Shown piece by piece: positions 1-8,637 of a DNA stretch of 33,065 bases. The notes under the pieces were generated by a model. That model ran no database searches and was not told the origin of the DNA. It saw nothing but the letters and a program-made list of their open reading frames with translations. Origin of the DNA: Streptococcus pseudopneumoniae ATCC BAA-960 = CCUG 49455 (GTDB taxonomy: Bacteria > Bacillota > Bacilli > Lactobacillales > Streptococcaceae); NCBI RefSeq assembly GCF_002087075.1, contig NZ_MWSM01000031.1, positions 1 through 33,065 of the forward strand, written 5' to 3'. Within the stretch, counting starts at the first letter, position 1. Each line of letters begins with the position of its first letter. A program made the translations under genes and the position numbers.

Positions 1-16
1 CTTGCCTCTCTTTGGG

Positions 17-553
17 TTATAATTCTGCGATTTGGTTTAGGTTTACTTCTGCAACTGTGTCATTACCAAACATAGAGATAATCATCTTCACTTTGTTATT
101 ATCAATTTCTGTAATCTTACCAGTGTAGTCTGCAAAAGCACCATCAATAATACGTACAGTTTGACCAACTTCAACATCGATATCAAACTCTTGTACAGTT
201 TGTCCCATAGAAACCAAGATATCACGAATTTCTTGTTCCAATAATGGAGTTGGTTTTGATCTATTTCCGTGAGATCCGACGAATCCTGTAACATTTGGTG
301 TGTTTCGAACAACAAACCAAGCTTCATCTGTCATGACCATTTCTACAAGAACATAACCTGGAAAGCGATTTTCTTCTACTTCTTTTCTCTTTCCATTTTT
401 TTCAACTTGCACTGTTTGCGTTGGAATTTCAACGCGTAAAATATTATCCAACATATTGTAGGTTTGTGCACGTTGTAATAAATTTTCTTTTACCTTATTT
501 TCATAACCAGAATAAGTTTGTAAAACAAACCACCCTTTATCAAAACTATCCAT
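17..553 (-). CDS. nusG: Transcription termination/antitermination factor NusG
   Basis: A 178-residue NusG, the normal length. It binds RNA polymerase and affects pausing, Rho termination and transcription-translation coupling. The N-terminal NGN domain opens with the typical FVLQTYSGYENKV stretch, and a C-terminal KOW motif (EVGQTVRIIDGAF, about residues 128-140) follows. I chose the ATG at 553 (MDSFDKGW) because an AAAGGA Shine-Dalgarno sits six bases before it; an in-frame ATG five codons upstream has no comparable site. It is the last visible gene of the minus-strand group pbp2A-rpmG-secE-nusG, the usual streptococcal order, and lies about 50 bases after secE. The family assignment is secure. 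Confidence 0.96.
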   Translation of the reverse strand: MDSFDKGWFVLQTYSGYENKVKENLLQRAQTYNMLDNILRVEIPTQTVQVEKNGKRKEVEENRFPGYVLVEMVMTDEAWFVVRNTPNVTGFVGSHGNRSKPTPLLEQEIRDILVSMGQTVQEFDIDVEVGQTVRIIDGAFADYTGKITEIDNNKVKMIISMFGNDTVAEVNLNQIAEL

Positions 554-603
554 GATATTTCCTTTCATAAATAGAAGATTTTTAGTGTACTTTCACTACT
601 CTT

Positions 604-780
604 CTAAAAAATGTTAATAAATCGAATCAAACCTGAAACAATCAACTGGTCAAAAATGTAAATAATTACTACAAAGAAAGCTGTGTATTCCATGATAGAA
701 CGAAAATCTCTCCAGCTTTCCTTGCGAGTTGGCCATGTTGTGTCTTTAAGAAGTCTAAAAATATCTCCAATAAAACGCAT
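604..780 (-). CDS. secE: Preprotein translocase subunit SecE
   Basis: A 58-residue protein read directly from the minus strand: it begins MRFIGDIFRLLKDTTWPTRK and ends GLIRFINIF. SecE is the small essential subunit that clamps SecY in the SecYEG protein-export channel. The sequence shows the short Gram-positive form: an amphipathic N-terminal helix with the conserved W-P-T/S-R/K motif (residues 16-19), then a single membrane span (about residues 33-53, rich in F, V, I and Y). It starts 9 bases after the rpmG stop and is followed by nusG after about 50 bases, the near-universal secE-nusG pairing. Confidence 0.95.
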   Translation of the reverse strand: MRFIGDIFRLLKDTTWPTRKESWRDFRSIMEYTAFFVVIIYIFDQLIVSGLIRFINIF

Positions 781-789
781 CGCTCTCTC

Positions 790-942
790 CTATCTCGTTT
801 CTCTGTGTGTAGTGTACTTGCCACAATGCTTACAAAATTTATTTACTTCTAGTCGTGTAGGCTTGGGGGTTCCACTAATCTTGATTGAATAGTTTCTCGA
901 ACCACAAACCGCACAAGCTAGGCTTGCTTTTTTTAGTGCCAT
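790..942 (-). CDS. rpmG: 50S ribosomal protein L33 (zinc-binding form)
   Basis: A 50-residue protein read on the minus strand, beginning [18 protein letters not shown] and ending KYTTHRETR. It carries two CxxC pairs (CAVC near residues 10-13 and CKHC near 37-40), the zinc-ribbon form of L33. It sits between pbp2A (about 50 bases upstream) and secE (9 bases downstream), as in other streptococci. Streptococci carry more than one L33 copy; the zinc-type and non-zinc-type paralogues usually respond differently to zinc supply, but nothing here shows such regulation for this copy. Confidence 0.93.
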   Translation of the reverse strand: MALKKASLACAVCGSRNYSIKISGTPKPTRLEVNKFCKHCGKYTTHRETR

Positions 943-994
943 AACGCCTCCATCTTATCTATTATAACAAGAAAGCTAGGCTTTGACAAGCATC

Positions 995-3190
995 TTAGCG
1001 AAATAGATTGACTACCGAATCCCATATTGTTTGAGCCTTTTCCTTAATCTTCGCATCCGAGATAGCCCGACTAGCCTCATCTACTAGACTTTGCGCACGA
1101 CTTCTAATATCAGAAAGGCTATTATCCGCCTGATTTTCTTCATTACTCTGTACTTGATTTCTTGTATTGGCTGGTGCAATTCCATTTTTCTTATATGCAT
1201 TTTCAACTGTAAAGGTACTTCCTGGTGTATAAGGTAAAATGGTATTGGCAATATTTCTAAAGACATGAGCAGCACCATTTGATGTAGAACCTGCTAGATA
1301 GTGATTTTCATCAGTGGTCGGAAAACCAAGCCAATGACTAATCACCACATCAGGAGTATAACCAATCACCCACTGGTCACTTGTGTACTCCGGATTGAAA
1401 ACTGCTTCAGTTGTTCCAGTTTTCCCTGCCATAACATAGTCTGCAGGCGATGAACTAATACCGGTTCCGTTAGTGAATGTACCCAACATCATACTGGTCA
1501 TCTTATCAGCTACAGACTTATCAAGCACCCGTTTTTGTGAATTTTTATGGCTCGCAATAACCTGACCACTAGCATTTTCAATTCTACTAATAAAATGAGC
1601 TTCCGGCATTAAACCTTCATTTGCAAAGGCAGCATATGCTTGAGCCATTTGCAGAGGATTGGTTTCGACACCACTTCCTAAAGCGACGCCGAGAACACGG
1701 TCGACCTTTTCCATGTTGAGTCCAAATTTTTCTCCTGCCTCAAAAGCCTTGTCAACGCCCAAATCATTAACAATGGCAACAGCAGGTAGATTAAGCGATT
1801 CTGCCAAGGCTTGATACATAGGAACTTCTCGACTCGTTTTAATTCCTGCATAGTTATCAACCTTATAGCTGTCATACTGCATGGTATGGTTATCCAAGAG
1901 CTTATTCAAAGCCCAACCTGCCTCAACTGCTGGCGTATAAACAACTAAAGGCTTAATTGTAGAACCAGGGCTACGTTTTGATTGAGTTGCATAGTTGAAA
2001 TTCCGGAATCCAGTTTTATCATTGTCAGCAACTTGACCGACAACTCCACGAACTCCTCCTGTTTTCGGTTCAAGAGCTACACTTCCTGATTGTGCAAATG
2101 TTCCATCCTCTGCTCTCGGAAATAGCGCTGTGTTTTCATAAACAACCTGCATATTTGCTTGGTAGTTTTGGTCCAGCTCTGTATAAATGCGGTAGCCATT
2201 ATTGACAATTTCTTCCTCTGTTAGATTATACTTAGAAACAGCTTCATTAACAACCGCATCAAAGTAAGAAGGATAGCGGTAATCTGAGATTTTTCCTTCA
2301 TACTTATCGTGCAATTGCGAAGTCATATCAACTTCTGCAGCTTCGGTTTCTTGGTTTTTATCAATATATCCTGCTGCAACCATATTTTGTAAGACAGTGT
2401 CGCGACGATTAGTTGAATCTTCTACGGAATTCAAGGGATTATACAATTCCGGCCCCTTGAGCATCCCTGCCAGAGCCGCAGCTTGATCCAAACTCACTTC
2501 TGATGCAGAAACTCCAAAGTATTTCTTACTCGCATCTTCTACACCCCACACACCATTTCCAAAATAGGCATTGTTAAGGTACATGGTTAAGATCTGATCC
2601 TTACTATATTTTTTTGTTAATTCTAAGGCAAGGAAAAATTCTTTCGCTTTTCTCTCAACAGTTTGATCCTGAGACAGATAGGCATTTTTAGCCAACTGTT
2701 GGGTAATAGTAGAACCACCACCTGAACGACCAGCAGTGACAATCGCCAAGAAGAAACGGCCATAGTTAATTCCGTCATTTTTATAGAAAGAACGGTCTTC
2801 TGTCGCAATAACGGCATTCTGTAAATTTTTACTGATGTCAATCAGTTCAACGTAGGTTCCTTTTTGACCAGACAAGGCACCAGCCTCTTTTTCTTCACGG
2901 TCAAAAATGATAGTCCGAGTTTTCAAGGCGTTTTGCAAATCGTTAACATTGGTTGACTTAGCTACAGCAAACAAATAGGTTCCAACTAGCAAGCCTGCAC
3001 TCAAACCTAGTATAAGGACAATCTTTGTTAGATGATAGCGACGCCAGAATTTTCGAATCGGACCTACTTGGGCTAATTTTTTTCGATCACTACGAGAACG
3101 TCGCAAGCTAGTAGACCCAGAATCCTCTAGTTCACTTGTTTCTTTTTTAAAAAGAGAAAGAAATTTCTCGAATAATTTATCTAATTTCAT
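995..3190 (-). CDS. pbp2A: Class A penicillin-binding protein 2A
   Basis: A 731-residue bifunctional peptidoglycan synthase. A basic cytoplasmic tail (residues 1-54) is followed by one membrane anchor (about 56-77). The GT51 glycosyltransferase domain shows ATEDRSFY (catalytic Glu131) and GGGSTITQQLAKN (158-169). The transpeptidase domain has all three penicillin-binding motifs: STIK (Ser410 nucleophile), SLN (465-467) and KTGT (590-593). In the pneumococcal enzyme I know the active-site serine is also residue 410, so the architecture is unshifted. The C-terminal tail (about 660-731) is polar and low in complexity. No strong Shine-Dalgarno is visible before the ATG. It is the first gene of the minus-strand group leading to rpmG-secE-nusG and is divergent from the pseudouridine synthase at 3277. 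I see no truncation; whether its alleles affect beta-lactam susceptibility cannot be read here. Confidence 0.96.
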   Translation of the reverse strand: MKLDKLFEKFLSLFKKETSELEDSGSTSLRRSRSDRKKLAQVGPIRKFWRRYHLTKIVLILGLSAGLLVGTYLFAVAKSTNVNDLQNALKTRTIIFDREEKEAGALSGQKGTYVELIDISKNLQNAVIATEDRSFYKNDGINYGRFFLAIVTAGRSGGGSTITQQLAKNAYLSQDQTVERKAKEFFLALELTKKYSKDQILTMYLNNAYFGNGVWGVEDASKKYFGVSASEVSLDQAAALAGMLKGPELYNPLNSVEDSTNRRDTVLQNMVAAGYIDKNQETEAAEVDMTSQLHDKYEGKISDYRYPSYFDAVVNEAVSKYNLTEEEIVNNGYRIYTELDQNYQANMQVVYENTALFPRAEDGTFAQSGSVALEPKTGGVRGVVGQVADNDKTGFRNFNYATQSKRSPGSTIKPLVVYTPAVEAGWALNKLLDNHTMQYDSYKVDNYAGIKTSREVPMYQALAESLNLPAVAIVNDLGVDKAFEAGEKFGLNMEKVDRVLGVALGSGVETNPLQMAQAYAAFANEGLMPEAHFISRIENASGQVIASHKNSQKRVLDKSVADKMTSMMLGTFTNGTGISSSPADYVMAGKTGTTEAVFNPEYTSDQWVIGYTPDVVISHWLGFPTTDENHYLAGSTSNGAAHVFRNIANTILPYTPGSTFTVENAYKKNGIAPANTRNQVQSNEENQADNSLSDIRSRAQSLVDEASRAISDAKIKEKAQTIWDSVVNLFR

Positions 3191-3264
3191 GCGTTTATTT
3201 TATCATCTTCATCATAGGAAGACAAGAATTTAGCTATTTTCTATCCAAATAGGGCTTTTTTTGT

Positions 3265-3276
3265 TACAATATCTGT
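3265..3276 (+). promoter_or_regulatory. Extended -10 promoter giving a leaderless start
   Basis: TACAAT at 3265-3270 is preceded by TGT (3262-3264), an extended -10 element. The ATG of the pseudouridine synthase begins at 3277, seven bases after the -10, so transcription should start on or next to the start codon. No Shine-Dalgarno is present. The promoter call is by eye. Confidence 0.6.
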
Positions 3277-4152
3277 ATGCAATTCACTTTTACTTTACCA
3301 GACTCTTTACCTCAAATGACGGTTAAGCAATTACTGGAGGAACAACTCCTCATCCCTAGAAAAATCCGTCATTTTTTGAGGATCAAGAAACATATTTTGA
3401 TAAATCAAAAAGAAGTTCACTGGAACAAGATGGTAAATCCTGGAGATGTTTGCCAGTTGACTTTTGACGAAGAAGATTATCCCGAAAAAGAAATTCCTTG
3501 GGGCAACCCAAATCTCGTTCAGGAAGTTTATCAAGATCAACACTTGGTTATTGTGAACAAACCAGAGGGGATGAAAACGCATGGTAATCAGCCAAACGAA
3601 ATCGCCCTTCTCAACCATGTCAGTGCCTATGTTGGCCAAACCTGCTATGTCGTTCATCGTCTGGACATGGAAACCAGTGGCTTGGTTCTCTTTGCAAAAA
3701 ATCCTTTTATCCTGCCCATTCTCAACCGCTTATTGGAGAAAAAAGAGATTTCTAGGGAATATTGGGCGCTTGTTGACGGAAATATCAACAGCAAAGAACT
3801 TGTTTTCAAAGACAAAATTGGGCGTGATCGCCATGACCGCAGAAAACGAATAGTTGATACAAAAAATGGGCAATATGCTGAAACGCATGTAAGCAGATTA
3901 AAGCAATTCCCAAACAAAACGACCCTTGTCCGTTGTAAACTAAAGACAGGGCGAACCCATCAGATTCGTGTGCACCTTTCGCATCATAACTTCCCTATTT
4001 TGGGCGACCCTCTCTATAACAGCAATTCAAAGACGAGTCGGCTTATGCTCCACGCCTTCCGACTGTCCTTTACCCATCCGCTTACTCTAGAGAAATTAAG
4101 CTTCACTGTCCCATCAGATACTTTTGAAACAGAATTAAAAAAGAATGGATGA
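3277..4152 (+). CDS. RluA-family ribosomal large-subunit pseudouridine synthase
   Basis: A 291-residue enzyme that converts uridine to pseudouridine in structured RNA, most likely 23S rRNA. The N-terminal part (about 1-75) resembles the S4-like RNA-binding region, with PRKIRHFLRIKKHI. The catalytic domain holds the diagnostic HRLDMETSGLVLFAK, with the essential Asp at residue 130, and the later TGRTHQIRVHLSH motif. It is the only intact plus-strand housekeeping gene in the window. Its stop codon lies within a terminator hairpin (4144-4169). The start is the ATG at 3277; the next in-frame ATG (3316) has no better ribosome site, and the length fits the family with this start. Substrate specificity (RluA, RluC, RluD or other) cannot be decided by sequence, so I give no gene symbol. 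Confidence 0.92.
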   Translation: MQFTFTLPDSLPQMTVKQLLEEQLLIPRKIRHFLRIKKHILINQKEVHWNKMVNPGDVCQLTFDEEDYPEKEIPWGNPNLVQEVYQDQHLVIVNKPEGMKTHGNQPNEIALLNHVSAYVGQTCYVVHRLDMETSGLVLFAKNPFILPILNRLLEKKEISREYWALVDGNINSKELVFKDKIGRDRHDRRKRIVDTKNGQYAETHVSRLKQFPNKTTLVRCKLKTGRTHQIRVHLSHHNFPILGDPLYNSNSKTSRLMLHAFRLSFTHPLTLEKLSFTVPSDTFETELKKNG

Positions 4153-4169
4153 TTGTGTCATCCATTTTT
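4144..4169 (+). terminator. Terminator of the pseudouridine synthase gene
   Basis: A perfect 9-bp stem (4144-4152 with 4158-4166) is followed by a T run. The left arm includes the last codons and the stop of the gene. Confidence 0.85.
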
Positions 4170-4178
4170 CCATATAAG

Positions 4179-4206
4179 AAAAGCAAGACCAAGAGGCCTT
4201 GCTTTT
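4179..4206 (-). terminator. Terminator downstream of gapA
   Basis: A 9-bp stem (4179-4187 with 4198-4206, AAAAGCAAG/CTTGCTTTT) with T-rich arms lies just past the gapA stop. Because the arms are T-rich on both strands it may act in both directions between the converging genes. Confidence 0.75.
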
Positions 4207-4220
4207 TATCGACTCATGAA

Positions 4221-5228
4221 TTATTTAGCAATTTTTGCGAAGTATTCAAGAGTACGAACAAGTTGTGCAGTGTATGACATTTCGTTGTCGTACCATGATA
4301 CAACTTTAACCAATTGTTTACCGTCAACGTCAAGGACTTTAGTTTGAGTTGCGTCAAACAATGAACCGTAAGACATACCTATGATATCTGAAGATACGAT
4401 TGGATCTTCTGTGTAGCCGTATGATTCGTTTGAAGCTGCTTTCATAGCTGCATTCACTTCATCAACAGTAACGTTCTTTTCAAGAACAGCTACCAATTCA
4501 GTAACTGATCCAGTTGGAGTTGGAACGCGTTGTGCAGATCCGTCAAGTTTACCGTTCAATTCTGGAATTACAAGACCGATAGCTTTAGCGGCACCAGTTG
4601 AGTTAGGAACGATGTTTGCAGCACCAGCGCGAGCACGGCGAAGGTCACCACCACGGTGTGGTCCGTCAAGGATCATTTGGTCACCAGTGTAAGCGTGGAT
4701 AGTAGTCATCAATCCTTCAACAACACCAAAGTTGTCTTGAAGAGCTTTAGCCATTGGAGCCAAGCAGTTTGTAGTACATGAAGCACCTGAGATAACTGTT
4801 TCAGTACCGTCAAGAACGTCGTGGTTAGTGTTGAATACAACTGTTTTAACGTCGTTTCCACCAGGAGCAGTGATAACAACTTTTTTAGCTCCACCTTTAA
4901 GGTGTTTTTCAGCGGCTTCTTTCTTAGCAAAGAAACCAGTAGCTTCAAGAACGATTTCTACACCGTCAGTAGCCCAGTCGATTTGTTCTGGATCACGTTC
5001 AGCAGAAACTTTAACGAATTTACCGTTAACTTCGAATCCACCTTCTTTAACTTCAACAGTACCGTCGAAACGACCTTGAGTTGTGTCGTATTTCAACAAG
5101 TGTGCAAGCATAACTGGATCTGTAAGGTCGTTGATGCGTGTAACTTCAACACCTTCTACGTTTTGGATACGACGGAAAGCAAGACGACCGATACGTCCGA
5201 AACCGTTAATACCAACTTTAACTACCAT
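4221..5228 (-). CDS. gapA: Glyceraldehyde-3-phosphate dehydrogenase, type I
   Basis: A 335-residue NAD-dependent GAPDH that oxidises glyceraldehyde-3-phosphate to 1,3-bisphosphoglycerate in glycolysis. The N-terminus [20 protein letters not shown] is the Rossmann start, SGASCTTNC holds the catalytic cysteine (about residue 152), and [15 protein letters not shown] is the expected C-terminal end. I start at the ATG at 5228, which has AAGGAGG nine bases upstream; the reading frame stays open for 24 further codons but that stretch is the 5' leader. It is a single-gene unit with its own promoter and terminator. Codon choice is strongly biased (few synonymous codons, GAA/AAA/GGT heavy), as expected for a very highly expressed gene. 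Confidence 0.97.
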   Translation of the reverse strand: MVVKVGINGFGRIGRLAFRRIQNVEGVEVTRINDLTDPVMLAHLLKYDTTQGRFDGTVEVKEGGFEVNGKFVKVSAERDPEQIDWATDGVEIVLEATGFFAKKEAAEKHLKGGAKKVVITAPGGNDVKTVVFNTNHDVLDGTETVISGASCTTNCLAPMAKALQDNFGVVEGLMTTIHAYTGDQMILDGPHRGGDLRRARAGAANIVPNSTGAAKAIGLVIPELNGKLDGSAQRVPTPTGSVTELVAVLEKNVTVDEVNAAMKAASNESYGYTEDPIVSSDIIGMSYGSLFDATQTKVLDVDGKQLVKVVSWYDNEMSYTAQLVRTLEYFAKIAK

Positions 5229-5314
5229 TAGTGATTTCCTCCTTATGAAAATCATGAAATTTTTATTGTGAAAAGAGTAACTTGAATCACTACAAATCAC
5301 CTTTCAACAAACCT

Positions 5315-5343
5315 ATTATATAACTATTTGAGTTGAATTGCAA
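5315..5343 (-). promoter_or_regulatory. gapA promoter
   Basis: On the minus strand, TTGCAA (5338-5343) and TATAAT (5315-5320) are separated by exactly 17 bases, a near-consensus housekeeping promoter about 85 bases before the gapA ATG. Confidence 0.85.
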
Positions 5344-5404
5344 GTATGGGCATTGTTTTTCTATGTTTGTTTCTTTTTAAGGCTATAAATCAAGAACTTC
5401 CTTA

Positions 5405-6706
5405 CTATTCATATCGTAGCGATTCTACAGGATCCATTTTACTAATTTTACGCGCTGGGAAGTAGGCTGAGACATAACCAAGTAATAGAGCGAAAGCTAG
5501 AGTTCCTAAAACAGATAAAAGATTTAATTCAAAAACCTTCGTGATGGATGGGTAAAAGTGATTTACAACCGCATTCGCCAAACTTCCCACCCCTTGTGCA
5601 ACCAAAAATGCCAGCAGCAAGGCGATTCCTACAATCCAGATAGCCTCGTAAATAAAAATTCCTTTGACATCACGATTTTGATAACCAACTGCCTTCATGA
5701 CACCTATTTCCTTAGAACGTTGCATGATATTGATGTAAATAATGATACCAATCATGACCGCTGCTACCACAATAGCTTGTGATGAAAGTACAATCAACAA
5801 TCCCTGAATGACACGAATAAAAGTAATCACAATATCAAGAACCTTCTGTTGAGAAAGAACAGTATACTTCTTGTTTTTCTGCAATTCTTCTGTTATCGCT
5901 TTTGTTTGTGATGGATCTTTGAGTTCCAAGATAAAATAAGATACAGCTTTTGTAAATCCAGCCTCTTTCAAAATCGTTTCCATTTGATGAGACGGCATGA
6001 AACTGTTGCTGTCCTCCAAGTCATCTTCATCATTGATTACACGTACAATCTTTGTTTGAAATTGAGCAGTCTTGCTAGCTTCAGCATCATTTTCTACAAT
6101 GCTGGCTGAGACTGATTTGCCAATAATATCACTAGCTGTCAGATTTTTTCCTGTCTGTTCATTCCAATTTTTTAGTAAACTGCTTGGAATCGTCAATCCC
6201 TGTTCATTTGAATCCGTATAGAGGGAACCGGCTAATACTTTGTCCGCCTCATTACTACTAACAGAAATACTTGTATCCTCATATAGACTCACTACTTGAG
6301 CATAAGAAGGCATCGTTTGACTCAGATCCATTTCTTGACCATCTATAGTCATATTTGACATGATCATCCCAAAAGGACTCTCCAAATATTTAATAGCTTC
6401 TTTGCCAACTGTATCCGTGATATAGTTCTTATCATCTTGGTTCAAAAAGCCTCGTCCAACATTTTTTGTGTTTAAAGCAATCTGAACTTGAGAAGGGATT
6501 TGACCTCCATTCGTATTTTCATCAATCATCGAAATCAATGCATTTCCCAAGCCGAAAGAAATTAAGACTCCTACAAAACCGATTGAGGTTGCTAGCGCAA
6601 TCAATAGATTACGCCACTTTCTTTCCATAAAGTTATTTAAAGAAAGTTTGAATTTGTTTTTCAATGATAATCCTTTATTTTTTGACTTCTTCAACGATTT
6701 CACCAT
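5405..6706 (-). CDS. MacB/FtsX-type ABC transporter permease
   Basis: Up to 433 residues with the four-span MacB/FtsX layout: one membrane segment near the N-terminus (LLIALATSIGFVGVLISFGLG), a large outside domain of roughly 240 residues, then three spans in the last 150 residues, ending with the typical SKMDPVESLRYE. Such permeases pair with a LolD/MacB-like ATPase and usually export or sense peptides, bacteriocins or envelope stress rather than import nutrients. The ATG at 6706 lies 32 bases inside the ATPase gene; a TTG at 6664 preceded by AAAGGA (six bases) just after the ATPase stop is an equally good or better start and would remove 14 residues. The partner ATPase is immediately upstream, and a TprA/PlcR-like regulator is the next gene beyond a BOX repeat. 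The substrate is unknown. Confidence 0.85.
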   Translation of the reverse strand: MVKSLKKSKNKGLSLKNKFKLSLNNFMERKWRNLLIALATSIGFVGVLISFGLGNALISMIDENTNGGQIPSQVQIALNTKNVGRGFLNQDDKNYITDTVGKEAIKYLESPFGMIMSNMTIDGQEMDLSQTMPSYAQVVSLYEDTSISVSSNEADKVLAGSLYTDSNEQGLTIPSSLLKNWNEQTGKNLTASDIIGKSVSASIVENDAEASKTAQFQTKIVRVINDEDDLEDSNSFMPSHQMETILKEAGFTKAVSYFILELKDPSQTKAITEELQKNKKYTVLSQQKVLDIVITFIRVIQGLLIVLSSQAIVVAAVMIGIIIYINIMQRSKEIGVMKAVGYQNRDVKGIFIYEAIWIVGIALLLAFLVAQGVGSLANAVVNHFYPSITKVFELNLLSVLGTLAFALLLGYVSAYFPARKISKMDPVESLRYE

Positions 6707-7358
6707 CCTTCATTTTGATAATCACATCTGCATACTCGGCAACCTCTGGATTATGGGTTACGATCAATACTGTTTTCCCTGTTTGGGCTAAATTTTTAAA
6801 TACCTCCAATACCATTTCTTGAGATTGAGAATCCAGCGAACCCGTTGGCTCATCTGCTACAATCATATCTGGCTGATTTACCAGTGCACGCGCGATTGCT
6901 ACACGTTGCTTTTGCCCACCAGAAAGTTGTTTAACATTTTTAGCTACAAAAGGCTCCATGCCCAAGTTACTTAATTGCTCCTTTGCAACCATTGTCATCT
7001 CCCTGTCAGATAAATCTTTGACATAGAGAGGTAGCTTGACATTGTCCAAAACAGACTGATGAGGAATGAGGTTAAAGTTTTGAAACACAAATCCAATCTT
7101 ATCTTTACGAAATTGAGTTAGTTCAATCTCTGATAAGTCACGGAGGGATTCCCCTTTAAACTCTAAATCTCCTTCATATTGTCTATCTAAACCGCTGATG
7201 ATATTGAGTAGACTGGTTTTGCCACAGCCTGATGGACCGTAAATCGCTGTAATTTTACCTTTTGCAATCTGCAGGTTAACATTTCTTAGAGCCTGCTCTT
7301 GATGTTTACCGTCCAAAGTGTAAAACTTTGAAATATTTTTAATGGATAAAATGGACAT
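6675..7358 (-). CDS. ABC transporter ATP-binding protein (LolD/MacB type)
   Basis: A 227-residue ATPase that energises the permease encoded downstream. Walker A is GPSGCGKTS (residues 41-49); the signature LSGGQKQR, Walker B (MIVADEP) and the switch histidine region (VLIVTHNPEVAEYAD) are all present. I start at the ATG at 7358 (MSILSIKNISKFY), which has an AAGGGGG ribosome site a few bases upstream; an 11-codon extension is possible but has no ribosome site. Gene order ATPase-permease with overlap indicates translational coupling. This two-gene system has no recognisable adjacent two-component system of the bacitracin/lantibiotic type; the nearest regulator is at 7664-8584. Function beyond export-type ABC transport is not shown. 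Confidence 0.88.
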   Translation of the reverse strand: MSILSIKNISKFYTLDGKHQEQALRNVNLQIAKGKITAIYGPSGCGKTSLLNIISGLDRQYEGDLEFKGESLRDLSEIELTQFRKDKIGFVFQNFNLIPHQSVLDNVKLPLYVKDLSDREMTMVAKEQLSNLGMEPFVAKNVKQLSGGQKQRVAIARALVNQPDMIVADEPTGSLDSQSQEMVLEVFKNLAQTGKTVLIVTHNPEVAEYADVIIKMKDGEIVEEVKK

Positions 7359-7494
7359 TCTTTCCCCCTTGTTTAAAACTGTTATCGTCATACATCACAC
7401 TTATAGAAAATCCTTCAAGTTGATTGACCCTATAGGCCTACTACTTAGAATTTTCTCTCTATTGCCTCGTTTGCTTCTGGATGTATATCAAGTA

Positions 7495-7599
7495 ATACTC
7501 TTCGAAAATCAAATTCAAACCACGTCAACGTCGCCTTGCCGTACTCAAGTACAGCCTGCGGCTAGTTTCCTAGTTTGCTCTTTGATTTTCATTGAGTAT
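7495..7599 (+). repeat. BOX repeat, boxA-boxC form without boxB
   Basis: About 105 bases that start with ATACTCTTCGAAAATC and end with GAAAATCATTGAGTAT-like sequence (TTTTCATTGAGTAT), the inverted ends of pneumococcal BOX elements. The internal CGTC-ACGTCGCCTTGCCGTA segment corresponds to boxA (the target region of the BOX-A1R typing primer) and GCCTGCGGCTAG to boxC. No boxB unit is visible, so this is a minimal A-C element. It lies between the regulator (ends 7664) and the ABC genes (start 7358). BOX elements form stable RNA hairpins and can alter expression of neighbours. Confidence 0.85.
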
Positions 7600-7663
7600 A
7601 AAATTCATTGTAACAAAAAAGCGGCATTTCCTCAATGACAGAAATGTCACTCCTATAAACTCT

Positions 7664-8584
7664 TTAACGATATCTTTCTAGATCCTCGCTCCATTCCTTA
7701 TCTAAACTAACGATTAACTTCTCATTGCCAAACATCCTCGCCATCATTTTTGCTTCTTCATACTTTTGTTTGGCTGTATCATAATCCGTCTGAATATAAT
7801 ATTTCCACTCCACCATCAAGACAATCGGTTGTTTTTGAAAATCTCGTGTTTTTTGCCCTATTTTATTTAAGGTCTCGACTGCCCTCTTAAAATAAGGAAG
7901 CAACCCCATAATCTCTATACAAGTTAAAGAAGCTAACAAGGAGTCTCTAAGTAAGTCCAAACAATCGAACTCTATCTTATCAACCTGAGAACTTAGTTTG
8001 TCATGAAAACAAAGAATGGTTTCATGCTCAGATTCTTTTATCTCACCCATATTTAAACCATCCATTAACTGACAGTTGAAATACAGTCTCAGTTTCAACA
8101 AGTCCTCGGCTTTATATACATCTCTGGATAGCAAGTCTTGAAGACTGTCCTCAATCACACTGCTTCCATATAAGGAATTACTAGTCATTCTCACTGCATC
8201 TATAGCTTGAAGACAATCCACTAGCACTTTCTCATCACGTGGCAAATCATCATAAAAATTCTCAAAAATCTCATCGAAATATTCTTCCTTTTGTTCCTGC
8301 AACTCCTTGTCTCCATAGTCAGGATGATGTAAAAGAAAGTACTTTAATTCTTGGTAGCGTTTAGGCAATTCCTTATAATCTGGCATCAAGACGTAGGACG
8401 GAATTTCTAATCTATCTGCAATATATTCTAGGGTTTTTATCGTCGGGCGAAATTCTCCTTTTTCAATCCGCACCAACTGACGCACTGATAATTCAGACTC
8501 ATCTCCGCAAAAAACTGGACGACTAAGGCCTTTCTCCTCTCTTAAAAGTCGCACTTTATCCCCTAACTCATTTATCTTGTTCAT
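7664..8584 (-). CDS. TprA/PlcR-like (RNPP) peptide-responsive regulator
   Basis: A 306-residue regulator. An XRE helix-turn-helix fills residues 7-62 (GDKVRLLREEKGLSRPVFC, then ELSVRQLVRIEKGEFRPTIKTLEYIADRLEIP). The remaining 240 residues are helical and charged with no other recognisable domain, fitting the TPR-like peptide-binding region of RNPP regulators such as PlcR, Rgg and pneumococcal TprA. The segment running from the helix-turn-helix into RYQELKYFLLHHPDYGD closely resembles what I recall of TprA. I infer that it binds a secreted peptide, but no phr-type peptide gene is visible beside it. Its promoter (8638-8666) overlaps the adhE terminator. The next minus-strand genes are the ABC pair at 5405-7358, a plausible target. 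Which peptide it senses, if any, is unknown. Confidence 0.75.
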   Translation of the reverse strand: MNKINELGDKVRLLREEKGLSRPVFCGDESELSVRQLVRIEKGEFRPTIKTLEYIADRLEIPSYVLMPDYKELPKRYQELKYFLLHHPDYGDKELQEQKEEYFDEIFENFYDDLPRDEKVLVDCLQAIDAVRMTSNSLYGSSVIEDSLQDLLSRDVYKAEDLLKLRLYFNCQLMDGLNMGEIKESEHETILCFHDKLSSQVDKIEFDCLDLLRDSLLASLTCIEIMGLLPYFKRAVETLNKIGQKTRDFQKQPIVLMVEWKYYIQTDYDTAKQKYEEAKMMARMFGNEKLIVSLDKEWSEDLERYR

Positions 8585-8591
8585 TTGCCCC

Positions 8592-8635
8592 TCGCATGAT
8601 TATTAAAGATTTGATTTTCAAATAAATATATGCGA
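8592..8635. promoter_or_regulatory. Possible operator in the regulator leader
   Basis: TCGCAT (8592-8597) and ATGCGA (8630-8635) form a 6-bp inverted repeat with a 32-base gap, lying between the regulator's -10 box and its start codon. Read on the minus strand, each arm follows AATCAT. Autoregulation is a guess from position only. Confidence 0.35.
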
Positions 8636-8637
8636 TG

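Noticed and set aside
4821..5231. Long plus-strand ORF opposite gapA
   Set aside because: It is the antisense shadow of a highly biased gene; its composition (S/T/F/N rich) is an artefact of gapA codon use.
5405..7358. The ABC pair as the Vex transporter or a bacitracin-type BceAB system
   Set aside because: There are only two genes, the permease has four spans rather than the ten of BceB, and no two-component genes are adjacent.
7564..7600. A minus-strand mini-ORF starting MKIKEQTRKLAAG, a possible peptide pheromone for the regulator
   Set aside because: It is wholly encoded by the boxC part of the BOX repeat; such mini-ORFs recur with every BOX copy.
7342..7638. A plus-strand ORF of 98 codons across the ABC/regulator spacer
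   Set aside because: It runs through the BOX element and the ABC gene start, has no ribosome site and reads as repeat-derived sequence.
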